A stretch of DNA of 64,000 nt from the NCBI GenBank assembly GCA_963741845.1, contig CAVUJV010000024.1:1-64000 (forward strand), read 5' to 3'. The notes under the pieces were generated by a model, which worked only from the letters and a program-made list of their open reading frames with translations, was not told the origin of the DNA and searched no databases. Positions 52,751 through 60,936 of the stretch are shown piece after piece. The first letter of the stretch is position 1; the number at the start of each line of letters is the position of its first letter. A program made the translations under genes and the position numbers. This DNA is from Roseiarcus sp963741845 (GTDB lineage Bacteria; Pseudomonadota; Alphaproteobacteria; Rhizobiales; Beijerinckiaceae).

Positions 52751-54082
52751 TCACTGCCGCGGCGTCTCGGCGGGCGTCGGCAGGGCCGGGCGCTCGTCGA
52801 TGGTCACGGGCATGTTGGCCTGCAGCTTGATCTGGCCGGCCGAGACAACCCGGTCGCCCGCCTTCAGCCCCTCGGTGACTGCGATCTGCTCGCCGCGCGT
52901 CGCGCCGAGCCGCACGAAGCGGCGTTCGACAATGAGGCCGCTTCCCTCGGAGCCGGGCTTCGCGCCCTCCTTGCCGGCTTCAGGCTTCGGCGCGGGCACG
53001 ACCACGAAGACGTTATCGCCATAGAGGCTGTAGACGATGGCGGTGCGGGGCACGGCCAGAACCTCGGCTGGCGCGCCGGTCGTCACCGTGATGTTGGCGA
53101 ACATGCCCGGCAGGAGGTTCCTGTCCGGGTTCGCGAATTCCGCCCGGATCGTGATGTTCCGGGATTCCTGCGCGACGCGCGCGTCGATGGCTTTGACCTT
53201 GCCATGGAAGGTGCGGCCGGGGATCGCGTCGACCGTCATGGCGACGTCCTGCCCGACGCGGACGGTGGCCAGCGCCTCCTCCGGCACGGGGAAGTCGGCG
53301 AAGATCGGGTCGAGCTTCTGCAAAGTGGCGAGCGCGGTCCCGACCGCCGCGAACTGGCCGATGTCCGCGTTGCGCAGGCCGATCCGGCCGTCGAAGGGCG
53401 CGCGAATCGCCTTCTGGGCGATGATGGCCCGGGTTCGCGCGACCGCGGCTGCGGCCATGTCCCGCGAAGCCAGCGCCGAATCGACGCTCGATTGCGGCGT
53501 GTTGCCGCCGAGCACGAGCTTCCGCTGCCGGTCGAGCGTCGCCTCGGCGTTGCGCAGTTGGGCCTCGCCGCTCTCCAGGTCCGCCTGATCGACCGAATCG
53601 TCAAGGTTGATGAGAAGGTCGCCCTCCTTCACGTCCTGTCCGGAATCGAAGTGGATCGCCGTTACGACGCCTGCGACCTGCGGCGCGATGAAAATGCCCT
53701 GATAGGCGCGCAGCGTGCCGATCGCTGAGAGGCGGGGCGGCCATTTTTCGACTTTCGCCTCCTGGACCCAGACGGCGGTCGGCTTCGGCGCAAAAGCCGC
53801 GCTGATGAAGCCCTTCACCATCGGCGGTTTGATGACGAACTGGAAATAGGCGAGGCCGGCCGTGATCCCGGCCAGCGCGACGAGGACGACCAGAAAAACT
53901 GCTGCGCGCTTCGCCCTCAGCGGCAGCGCGCGAATCAGCAACAGGAGGGCGAAGACGGCGGCCGCCGCGCCGAAGGCGATGGGAGGCGCGGGCGCATGGA
54001 TCTTGCCAAGCGCTTCGGCGACGCCCGCCGCAACGGCGGCGAGCGCAAGCCCAAACAGAAGCCAATCGATTACGCGTCGCAT
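52751..54082 (-). CDS. RND periplasmic adaptor (membrane fusion protein) with multi-helix N-terminus
   Basis: The 443-residue protein has the usual adaptor body. A lipoyl half-motif GVVTAIHFDSGQDVKEGDLL is followed by a helical hairpin with AQLRNAEATLDRQRKLVLGG, the second half RAPFDGRIGLRNADIGQFAA, and a beta-barrel with RVAQESRNITIRAEFANPD. Unusually, the N-terminus carries about three hydrophobic segments (near residues 6-25, 34-53 and 59-80) instead of a single anchor or lipobox. It is upstream of and co-transcribed with the RND pump. Confidence 0.9.
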   Translation of the reverse strand: MRRVIDWLLFGLALAAVAAGVAEALGKIHAPAPPIAFGAAAAVFALLLLIRALPLRAKRAAVFLVVLVALAGITAGLAYFQFVIKPPMVKGFISAAFAPKPTAVWVQEAKVEKWPPRLSAIGTLRAYQGIFIAPQVAGVVTAIHFDSGQDVKEGDLLINLDDSVDQADLESGEAQLRNAEATLDRQRKLVLGGNTPQSSVDSALASRDMAAAAVARTRAIIAQKAIRAPFDGRIGLRNADIGQFAAVGTALATLQKLDPIFADFPVPEEALATVRVGQDVAMTVDAIPGRTFHGKVKAIDARVAQESRNITIRAEFANPDRNLLPGMFANITVTTGAPAEVLAVPRTAIVYSLYGDNVFVVVPAPKPEAGKEGAKPGSEGSGLIVERRFVRLGATRGEQIAVTEGLKAGDRVVSAGQIKLQANMPVTIDERPALPTPAETPRQ

Positions 54083-54262
54083 CGCTGCCCGTCCGGTCCC
54101 TCGGATCGCGTAGCAGCGTTCCGCCTATGGTGGATTTTAATCAGGTCGGTTCCTTTTCGCAAAATTGTGAAAAAGTCCACTCCGAGGCTGGGCGACCGCG
54201 CCCGTCCCTATGCTAAGGTCGCGGTCGGCCGCAAGGATGGCCTGATTTCAGGAGATTGCCCA

Positions 54263-54505
54263 ATGAGCAGAACACTCGCGCTCGCGCTGGCGCTCACCTT
54301 CGTCGCGGCGCCGACCCTCGCTTTCGCCGAGGACGCCTGCATGACGCAGGCGATGGACAAGAAGCTCGCGGGCGCCGCCAAGACCAGCTTCATGAAGAAG
54401 TGCGAGAAGGACGCCTGCATGGCGCAGGCCAAGGACAAGAATCTGCATGGGGCCGCAGAGACGTCCTTCGTCAAGAAATGCATGAAAGACGCGATGGCGA
54501 TGTGA
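54263..54505 (+). CDS. psiF: PsiF-repeat periplasmic protein
   Basis: AGGAG precedes ATG 54263. The 80-residue protein has a signal peptide (MSRTLALALALTFVAAPTLA) and then two PsiF-like repeats. DACMTQAMDKKLAGAAKTSF MKKC and DACMAQAKDKNLHGAAETSF VKKC each keep two cysteines and the x-K-x-L-x-G-A-A core. E. coli psiF is induced by phosphate starvation; its function is unknown. No Pho box was identified. It is convergent with the ACT-domain gene. Confidence 0.88.
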   Translation: MSRTLALALALTFVAAPTLAFAEDACMTQAMDKKLAGAAKTSFMKKCEKDACMAQAKDKNLHGAAETSFVKKCMKDAMAM

Positions 54506-54522
54506 TCCGGCGCGCCGTCCTG

Positions 54523-54942
54523 TCAGGCTGATCCTGCCGCCCTGGCCTGCAGGTCTTTCAGGACGGCGAGCGCCCGCGCGGACATCCCGGCGGGTATGAA
54601 GATGTGATCGTGGCGGAAGGCCGCGACCACATTGCAGGGGATGTTTTCCGCCGCGAGCGCGGCGGCGACGGCTGCGGTGAGGCCCACGCCGTCGAGGGCC
54701 GAATTCACGGTGAGGATGATCCGGCGCATCGGCAGGCGCGCGTCGAAGCCGAGCGCCTCCGCTGCTTTGCGCTCGAGAATCAGCGAAAGGCCTTCGTCTT
54801 CCCGAAACGAGCCAAGCGCCTGGGGCGCGGCGGAGGCGATGGCGCGCTCATCGGCGGTCGAGCAGAAGACGTAGGTCTCCGGGTCGAGGACCGGAGCCAT
54901 GGCCGCGAGCATCGCGGCTGCGTCGCGGATCGTGGATGTCAT
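54523..54942 (-). CDS. ACT domain-containing protein (DUF2241-like)
   Basis: ATG 54942 was preferred over ATG 54960 because GAGAGGG lies about five bases upstream of it; the longer form adds six residues. The body has VLDPETYVFCSTAD, then FREDEGLSLILERKAAEALG, and ends in an ACT-like segment ILTVNSALDGVGLTAAVAAA LAAENIPCNVVAAFRHDHIF. This matches small uncharacterised ACT proteins that probably bind an amino acid. It lies 16 bases downstream of purB on the same strand. Confidence 0.8.
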   Translation of the reverse strand: MTSTIRDAAAMLAAMAPVLDPETYVFCSTADERAIASAAPQALGSFREDEGLSLILERKAAEALGFDARLPMRRIILTVNSALDGVGLTAAVAAALAAENIPCNVVAAFRHDHIFIPAGMSARALAVLKDLQARAAGSA

Positions 54943-54976
54943 CAAGCCCTCTCGGGTCATTCCCCGTAGAGTCGTG

Positions 54977-56284
54977 TCACGTCTCCCCGAAAACGCGCTG
55001 GAAAATCGTGTCGACGTGCTTCAGGTGGTAGCCGAGGTCGAACAGGGCTTCGAGCTCCTCGCGCGTCAGCGCCTTCGCCACGTCTCTGTCGGCTTTGAGC
55101 AGAGTTAAAAAGTCGCCTTCGCCGCGCCAGACCGGCATCGCATTGCGCTGGACGAGCGTGTAAGCGTCCTCACGCGAGACGCCCTTCTGGGTCAGCGCCA
55201 GCAGCACGCGCTGGGAATGGATGAGGCCGCCGAGCCGGTCCAGGTTCTTGCGCATGGTCTCCGGATAGACGACGAGCTTGTCGACGACGCCCGCGAGCCG
55301 CGCCAGCGCAAAGTCGAGCGTCACGGTCGCATCCGGCCCGATCATGCGTTCGACCGAGGAATGCGAGATGTCCCGCTCGTGCCAGAGCGCGACATTTTCC
55401 AGCGCCGGCGTCACCGCCGAGCGCACCATGCGCGCGAGGCCGGTGAGGTTTTCGGTAAGCACCGGATTGCGCTTGTGCGGCATGGCGGACGAGCCCTTCT
55501 GCCCCTCCGAGAAGAACTCCTCCGCCTCCAGCACTTCTGTGCGCTGCAAATGCCGGATTTCGGTGGCGAGCCGTTCGACGGAGGACGCCACTACGCCGAG
55601 CGTCGCGAAAAACATCGCGTGCCGGTCGCGGGGAATGACCTGGGTCGAGACCGGCTCGGGCCTGAGGCCGAGCTTCTTCGCGACATGTTCCTCGACGCGC
55701 GGATCGACATTGGCGAAGGTGCCGACCGCGCCGGAGATCATGCAGGTCGAGATTTCCTCCTTCGCCGCGACCAGCCGCGCGCGGGCGCGGGAAAACTCGG
55801 CATAGGCCAGCGCGAGCTTGACCCCGAAGGTCGTGGGCTCGGCGTGGATGCCGTGCGAGCGGCCGATGGTCGGCGTCAGCTTGTGCTCGAAGGCCCGCTT
55901 TTTCAGCGCCGCGAGCACCGCGTCCACGTCGGCGATCAGGATGTCGCTGGCGCGGCTGAGCTGCACCGCAAGGCAGGTGTCGAGCACATCCGAGCTTGTC
56001 ATGCCCTGATGGACGAAGCGCGAATCCGGCCCGATGAACTCGGCGAGATGGGTGAGGAAGGCGATCACGTCGTGTTTGGTGACGCGCTCGATCTCGTCGA
56101 TGCGCTCGACGTTGAATTTGGCTTTCGACCCCTTCTCCCAGATCGCCTTCGCCGCCTCTTTCGGAATGACGCCGATTTCCGCCAGCGCGTCGCAGGCGTA
56201 AGCTTCGATCTCGAACCAGATGCGGAAGCGGGTCTCGGGCGACCAGATCGCGGTCATTTCCGGGCGGGAGTAGCGGGGGATCAT
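54977..56284 (-). CDS. purB: Adenylosuccinate lyase
   Basis: PurB cleaves SAICAR and adenylosuccinate, releasing fumarate, in purine synthesis. The 435-residue product begins MIPRYSRPEMTAIWSPETRF and shows RFVHQGMTSSDVLDTCLAVQ, the catalytic-histidine region IGRSHGIHAEPTTFGVKLAL and the fumarase-superfamily signature GSSAMPHKRNP. The C-terminal SREDAYTLVQRNAMPVW is family-typical. It is intact. The neighbouring purine genes (purC, purS, purQ, purL) are not in the window. Confidence 0.97.
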   Translation of the reverse strand: MIPRYSRPEMTAIWSPETRFRIWFEIEAYACDALAEIGVIPKEAAKAIWEKGSKAKFNVERIDEIERVTKHDVIAFLTHLAEFIGPDSRFVHQGMTSSDVLDTCLAVQLSRASDILIADVDAVLAALKKRAFEHKLTPTIGRSHGIHAEPTTFGVKLALAYAEFSRARARLVAAKEEISTCMISGAVGTFANVDPRVEEHVAKKLGLRPEPVSTQVIPRDRHAMFFATLGVVASSVERLATEIRHLQRTEVLEAEEFFSEGQKGSSAMPHKRNPVLTENLTGLARMVRSAVTPALENVALWHERDISHSSVERMIGPDATVTLDFALARLAGVVDKLVVYPETMRKNLDRLGGLIHSQRVLLALTQKGVSREDAYTLVQRNAMPVWRGEGDFLTLLKADRDVAKALTREELEALFDLGYHLKHVDTIFQRVFGET

Positions 56285-56379
56285 GGCTCGACTCTTGCTG
56301 CGTTCGGAGGCGGGTCTATAGGAACGGACGTCGGGAATCGAGGCGCGCCGCGCTCCCCGAAAGGAAATGAGGCCTCAAC

Positions 56380-57633
56380 ATGCCGTCGGGCTCTGTGGAT
56401 GCAATCGTGCTCGGCGCCGGCATGGTCGGCGTCTCGGCCGCGCTGGCGCTCCAGGCGCGGGGGCGAAAGGTCGCGCTCGTGGACCGGCACGGCGAGGCCG
56501 CGGACGAAACGAGCTACGGCAACGCCGGCCTCGTTCAGAGCGAGGCGGTCATCCCTTATACCTTTCCGCGCGACCCGACGGAGATCGCCACCGCCGCGCT
56601 CAACCGCGATCCGCGCGCCCATATCCGTTATGGGGCGCTGCCCGCCAACGCCGAGGCGCTCTGGCAATATTTCCGGTTCTCGACGTCCGACCGGGTCGCG
56701 GAGACCGCCAAGGCGATGAAGCCCCTCGTCTTCGGCGCGGCGGACGAACACCTGAAGCTCGCTCACGCCGCCGGCGCCGACGACCTTCTACGCCCGACCG
56801 GCTGGATCAAGGTCTGGCGGACGTCGGAGGGCGAGGATTCCGCCCGCCGCGGCGTCGACGAACTCACCCAATACGGCGTCAAGGCGAACGCGCTCGACCG
56901 GGACGCGCTGACCGCGCTTGAACCCGATGTCAGCGAGGTCGCGCGTGGCGGCTTCTATTTCCCCGACCCGCTCACGACCCCCGACCCGCAAGGGCTCGCG
57001 CGCGCCTATGCCGCGCTCTTCGTGAAGCAGGGCGGCGAATTCCTCAGAGGCGATGCGCGGACGTTGAAAAGCGCCGGCTCGCGCTGGACGGTGACGACGG
57101 ACGCGGGCGAGATTTCCGCGCCCGACGTGGTCGTCGCGCTCGGCCCCTGGTCCAACGAGATTGTCGAGCATTTCGGGCTCAGGCTGCCGTTCTTCGTCAA
57201 GCGCGGCTATCACCGGCATTACGAGCCGCGGGGCAATCAGGGCCTCAATCGGCCGGTGCTGGATCTCGAAAAGGGCTATCTGGTCGTGCCGATGAAGCTC
57301 GGCCTGCGCCTCACCACGGGGGCGGAATTCGCGCGGCTCGACGATCCGCCATCCTCCGCGCATATCGACCGGCTCGAACCTTTCGCGCGCGAAATGTTCC
57401 CGATCGGGGCGCCGAAGGAAGCTCAGCCCTGGATGGGACGCCGGCCCTGCCTGCCCGACATGCGGCCGATCGTCGGGCCGTTTCCCGGCAAGCCGGGCCT
57501 CTGGCTCGATTTCGGCCACCAGCATCTCGGCCTCACGCTCGGGCCGATCACCGGCCGGCTGCTCGCCGAACTCATGTCGGGGGATGAGCCCTTCGCCGAC
57601 CCCGCGCCATTCCGGGCCGACCGGTTCGCGTAA
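56380..57633 (+). CDS. FAD-dependent amino acid oxidoreductase (DadA-like)
   Basis: A 417-residue DAO-fold flavoprotein. The N-terminal dinucleotide motif is AIVLGAGMVGVSAALALQAR, followed by TSYGNAGLVQSEAVIPYTFP, the DadA-like substrate-loop region. The C-terminal DLEKGYLVVPMKLGLRLTTG and LWLDFGHQHLGLTLGPITGR complete the fold. Members deaminate D-amino acids or other secondary amines and pass electrons to the respiratory chain; the actual substrate is unknown. It is divergent from purB and convergent with the downstream secreted-protein gene. Confidence 0.88.
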   Translation: MPSGSVDAIVLGAGMVGVSAALALQARGRKVALVDRHGEAADETSYGNAGLVQSEAVIPYTFPRDPTEIATAALNRDPRAHIRYGALPANAEALWQYFRFSTSDRVAETAKAMKPLVFGAADEHLKLAHAAGADDLLRPTGWIKVWRTSEGEDSARRGVDELTQYGVKANALDRDALTALEPDVSEVARGGFYFPDPLTTPDPQGLARAYAALFVKQGGEFLRGDARTLKSAGSRWTVTTDAGEISAPDVVVALGPWSNEIVEHFGLRLPFFVKRGYHRHYEPRGNQGLNRPVLDLEKGYLVVPMKLGLRLTTGAEFARLDDPPSSAHIDRLEPFAREMFPIGAPKEAQPWMGRRPCLPDMRPIVGPFPGKPGLWLDFGHQHLGLTLGPITGRLLAELMSGDEPFADPAPFRADRFA

Positions 57634-57653
57634 GGCCGAGGCCCGCGAACCGC

Positions 57654-58265
57654 CTACATCGGCGGGACGAGGCCGTCCTTGCCGATCAGCACGTAGGCCG
57701 CGTCGAGCGAGCCGTCCTCCGCCTTGTGGCCCCGCGCGATGATCGCCGCGCCGGGCTTGAGGTCGCCGCGCGCACCGGGATCAAAGCCGACGATCGGCGT
57801 TCCGGGCGGGACGACGATCGTCTGCTGGCCGCCCTTGTAGCTCACCGTCAGCGTCTGCCCCTGAACGCCGTCGACCCGGGCGGCGACCGCGCCATTGGTC
57901 ATGGTGCTGCGTGGGCCGAGGTCGAAGGGACGGAAGCCTTCGCCCGTCCCGCGCATGGATTCGGGAAAGACATGCACTTCGAGCGCCTTCAGCGTCTCGC
58001 CGTCGCCGGGAACCGCCGCGACGCCGATGAAAGCGCCGGGTTTCATGGTCGCGAGCGACGAGGGGACGACGAGCACGAAACGCGTCTTCGCATCGAGGCG
58101 CACCGTCTCCTCATCGCCCCCGCGCGTCTTCACTTTCAGCGTCGCGCCGTCGGGGGCGATGGATTCGACCGTCGCCCGCGCGACGGCGACCGGCGCGTTC
58201 TCGGCGGAAGCGGCCGACGCCGCGAGGACGAGAGCGGCCGCGATGGCGAGACGGGGCAGGATCAT
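57654..58265 (-). CDS. Secreted protein with DUF5666-like repeats
   Basis: A 203-residue protein with the signal peptide MILPRLAIAAALVLAASAAS. The mature part has two related OB-like segments: VESIAPDGATLKVKTRGGDE with VRLDAKTRF, and VDGVQGQTLTVSYKGGQQTI with VVPPGTPI. Both resemble DUF5666-type domains in which a G-x-x-L-x-V strand is followed by a T-x-x-x-P segment. No cysteines are visible and it is probably periplasmic. The function is unknown. The upstream neighbour on the same strand is pheA, about 70 bases away. Confidence 0.75.
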   Translation of the reverse strand: MILPRLAIAAALVLAASAASAENAPVAVARATVESIAPDGATLKVKTRGGDEETVRLDAKTRFVLVVPSSLATMKPGAFIGVAAVPGDGETLKALEVHVFPESMRGTGEGFRPFDLGPRSTMTNGAVAARVDGVQGQTLTVSYKGGQQTIVVPPGTPIVGFDPGARGDLKPGAAIIARGHKAEDGSLDAAYVLIGKDGLVPPM

Positions 58266-58334
58266 GGGCGATCTCCGGGGTTTTCCAAGGATAGGCCCGC
58301 CAGCGCCCGGCGGAAAGCCCGCCTCACGGAGGTT

Positions 58335-59192
58335 TTACCGGCCCGCCTGCGACTCGATCCGGTATGGATGCGCGGGATAGACCCCCAGAATCCGCACCTC
58401 CCGCGAGAAGAAGCCGAGCTCCTCCAGCGCGTTCCGGAGCGGCGGATCCTCCGGATGGCCGTCGACGTCGGCGAGGAACTGGGTTGCGGTGAACTCTCCC
58501 TCGACCATGTAGCTTTCGAGCTTCGTCATATTGACGCCATTCGTGGCGAACCCCCCGAGCGCCTTGTAGAGCGCCGCCGGCACGTTGCGCACCCGGAAGA
58601 CGAAGGTGGTGACGACCGGGCCGTTGCCGGCCGGCGCCCAGTTGGGCGAACGCGACAACACCACGAAGCGGGTGGTGTTATGCGCCTCGTCCTCGACGTC
58701 CATCGCCAGCGTGTCGAGGCCATAGATCTGTCCGGCGAGGCGCGTCGCAAGCGAGGCGCGGCTCTTGTCGCCCCATTCCGCGACCTCGCGGGCCGAGCCC
58801 GCCGTGTCGCTCGAAACGACCGGCTTCAGCTTGTGCCGGCGGATGATGTTGCGGCACTGCCCGAGCGCATGGACGTGACTGTGGACCGTGCGCAGATCCT
58901 CGATCCGCGCGCCAGGCAGGGCGAGCAGCTGGAAATGGATCGGCAGGAACGTCTCGCCGACGATATGCAGCCCGGAGGCCGGCAGGAGATTGTGGATGTC
59001 GGCCACCCGCCCCGCGATCGAGTTCTCGATCGGGATCATGCCGAGATCCGCGGTTCCCTCCTGAAGCGCCGCGAAGGCGTCCTCGAAGGTCGCGCAGGGC
59101 AAAGGCGTCATGTCGGGAAAATTCTCGGCGCAGGCGATGTGCGAATTCGCTCCCGGCTCGCCCTGATACGCGATGGTGCCCTTTGCGGTCAT
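58335..59192 (-). CDS. pheA: Prephenate dehydratase
   Basis: PheA converts prephenate to phenylpyruvate in phenylalanine synthesis. The 285-residue monofunctional enzyme has the PBP-like catalytic domain with TIAYQGEPGANSHIACAENF and GMIPIENSIAGRVADIHNLL. The catalytic motif NTTRFVVLSR (T-T-R-F) precedes the C-terminal ACT domain with ESYMVEGEFTATQFLADV. The ESRP feedback motif of enterobacterial PheA is replaced here by ESYM. ATG 59192 overlaps the kdsB stop (ATGA), so the two genes are coupled. No chorismate mutase domain is attached. Confidence 0.95.
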   Translation of the reverse strand: MTAKGTIAYQGEPGANSHIACAENFPDMTPLPCATFEDAFAALQEGTADLGMIPIENSIAGRVADIHNLLPASGLHIVGETFLPIHFQLLALPGARIEDLRTVHSHVHALGQCRNIIRRHKLKPVVSSDTAGSAREVAEWGDKSRASLATRLAGQIYGLDTLAMDVEDEAHNTTRFVVLSRSPNWAPAGNGPVVTTFVFRVRNVPAALYKALGGFATNGVNMTKLESYMVEGEFTATQFLADVDGHPEDPPLRNALEELGFFSREVRILGVYPAHPYRIESQAGR

Positions 59193-59938
59193 TCTCGTTT
59201 CCAGTTCTCCAGCGCGAGCATGGCTCTCGCGCGCTCCAGATCCTCCGGCGCGTCGACGCCGAGCGGCGCGACATCCACGACGGCGATGTCGATCCGCATT
59301 CCTGCTTCCAGCGCCCGCAATTGCTCGAGCCGCTCGCGCTTTTCGAGCGGCGAGGGGCTGAGCTTCACGAATTGGGAGAGCGCCTCGCGCCGATAAGCAT
59401 AGAGGCCGATGTGATGAAAGAGATCGCCTTCCCCCCAAGGCGCGCGGGCGCGGGTGAAATAGAGCGCCCTCAGGCGGCCGGGCCCGACCTCGCTCCCCAC
59501 GGCCTTCACCACATTCGGGTCGTCCTTCTCCTCAGGCCGTGTGATCGGCGTCGCCAGCGTCGCGATGTCGACGGCGGGGTCGCGGAGCGGCGTGAGGCAA
59601 GCGCGGACAGCGTCGCGCTCGATGGTCGGCAGGTCGCCCTGCACGTTGATCACCACGTCATGCGCGCCCTGGGGATCGATCAGGCCGAGCGCCTCGAAAA
59701 TCCTGTCCGATCCGGATTGATGCGAGGCCGCGGTCATGACCGCGCGGCCTCCCGCTCTCTCGATCGCCGCGATCACGCTTTCGTCATCGGCGGCGATCAC
59801 CACGGGCCCGACGTCCGCCTCCATAGCGCGCCGCCAGACATGGACGATCATCGGCTCTCCGTGAATGTCGGCGAGCGGCTTGCCCGGCAGCCGCGTCGAG
59901 GCGAGGCGCGCGGGGATGAGGATGACAGGATTGACCAT
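59189..59938 (-). CDS. kdsB: 3-deoxy-manno-octulosonate cytidylyltransferase
   Basis: KdsB makes CMP-Kdo for lipopolysaccharide inner core. ATG 59938 gives 249 residues starting MVNPVILIPARLASTRLPGK with the CTP-binding P-A-R-x-x-S-x-R-x-P-G-K. The motifs GSDRIFEAL, INVQGDLPTIERDA and FHHIGLYAYRREALSQFV follow. It is translationally coupled to pheA. The high-GC neighbour upstream is a divergent cytochrome c gene, 130 bases away. Confidence 0.96.
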   Translation of the reverse strand: MVNPVILIPARLASTRLPGKPLADIHGEPMIVHVWRRAMEADVGPVVIAADDESVIAAIERAGGRAVMTAASHQSGSDRIFEALGLIDPQGAHDVVINVQGDLPTIERDAVRACLTPLRDPAVDIATLATPITRPEEKDDPNVVKAVGSEVGPGRLRALYFTRARAPWGEGDLFHHIGLYAYRREALSQFVKLSPSPLEKRERLEQLRALEAGMRIDIAVVDVAPLGVDAPEDLERARAMLALENWKRE

Positions 59939-60069
59939 GGGAGGGGAGCTTGCGGAAAGTGGGCTTATACGTGTTGCCAAGCGCGCCGCAAAGCGGTTAA
60001 GCAACGGCGCAAAGCCGGGCGCGAGCGCTTCGCCCGGTCAATCAGCGCTTGAGACTTAAAGGGCGGGCG

Positions 60070-60722
60070 ATGGCTGAACAGGTAACGCATGGGGACGGAA
60101 ACCGGATCGCTCTGGTTGGATTCGGCGCCGTCCTGTTCGCCATGCTGCTGGTCGCTTTCAGCAATCTTGTGTTCATGCCGCCACAGCTGGCGAAGCCCGG
60201 CTATGCGCTGCCAAGCGGGACGAGGCCGGCGCGCCCAAGAAGGAAGAGCAGAAGGCGCCTGAGACGCCGCTGCCGGTTCTGCTCGCTGCCGCCGACCCCA
60301 AGAAGGGCGAGCAACTCGCCAAGGTCTGCACGTCCTGCCACAATCTCGAGAAGGGCGCGGGTCCGAAAGTCGGTCCGCCGCTTTGGGGCGTGGTCGGCCG
60401 GCCGGTGGCGTCTTTTCCGGGCTTCGCCTATTCCGATGCGCTGAAGAAGGTTGGCGGCGACTGGACGTTCGACAAGCTCGATCACATGGTCGCGAGCCCC
60501 AAGGAAGAAGCGCCGGGCACGAAGATGGCTTTCCCGGGCGAATCCGATGCCAAGAAGCGGGCCGACATCCTCGTTTACCTGCGCACCCTGTCGGATAGCC
60601 CCGTTGCGCTGCCCGCGGCGGAAGCGGCTCCGGCCAAGGAGGCAGCGCCGGCCAAGGACGCGGCTGCGCCCGCCAAGGAGGCCGCTCCGGCCAAGGACGC
60701 GGCTGCGCCTGAGAAGAAGTGA
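60070..60722 (+). CDS. Membrane-anchored class I cytochrome c (frameshifted)
   Basis: The N-terminus from ATG 60070 has one membrane anchor (ALVGFGAVLFAMLLVAFSNL) and KPGYALPS, typical of alphaproteobacterial CycM-type cytochromes. A lesion near 60216-60219 (one base missing, or two extra) shifts the frame; the continuation is DEAGAPKKEEQKAPETPLPV. The haem site CTSCHN follows in LAKVCTSCHNLEKGAGPKVG, with the axial Met probably in GTKMAFPG. The C-terminal tail repeats KEAAPAKDAAAPA twice. The corrected length is about 217 residues. It probably shuttles electrons between the bc1 complex and a terminal oxidase. Confidence 0.9.
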
Positions 60723-60755
60723 TGGCGGCGGCGGCGATCGTTGCCCGTCCCCGCC

Positions 60756-60849
60756 GTGGAGTCACGCCAGATCACCGTCGACGTGACTGTCCTGTTCGCC
60801 GACCTGCGCGGCTCATCATGGTCTGGTAGACCAAGAGTTTGGGCGGCCT
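60756..60849 (+). pseudogene. Possible class III adenylate cyclase scrap
   Basis: In the frame from GTG 60756 the peptide VESRQITVDVTVLFADLRGSS resembles the start of the class III nucleotide cyclase domain (V-T-V-L-F-A-D-[IL]-R-G), which holds the first metal-binding aspartate. The frame stops about ten residues later and nothing of the rest of the domain is visible. It could be a relic or a chance resemblance. Confidence 0.35.
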
Positions 60850-60936
60850 GACTGGGGCTCGTCCGCGGCCCTTCTCCCGCTTGCGGGGTCGCGCATTTCG
60901 CGCCAAACGTCCTCGGAACCTTCGAGGGAGGAAAGC

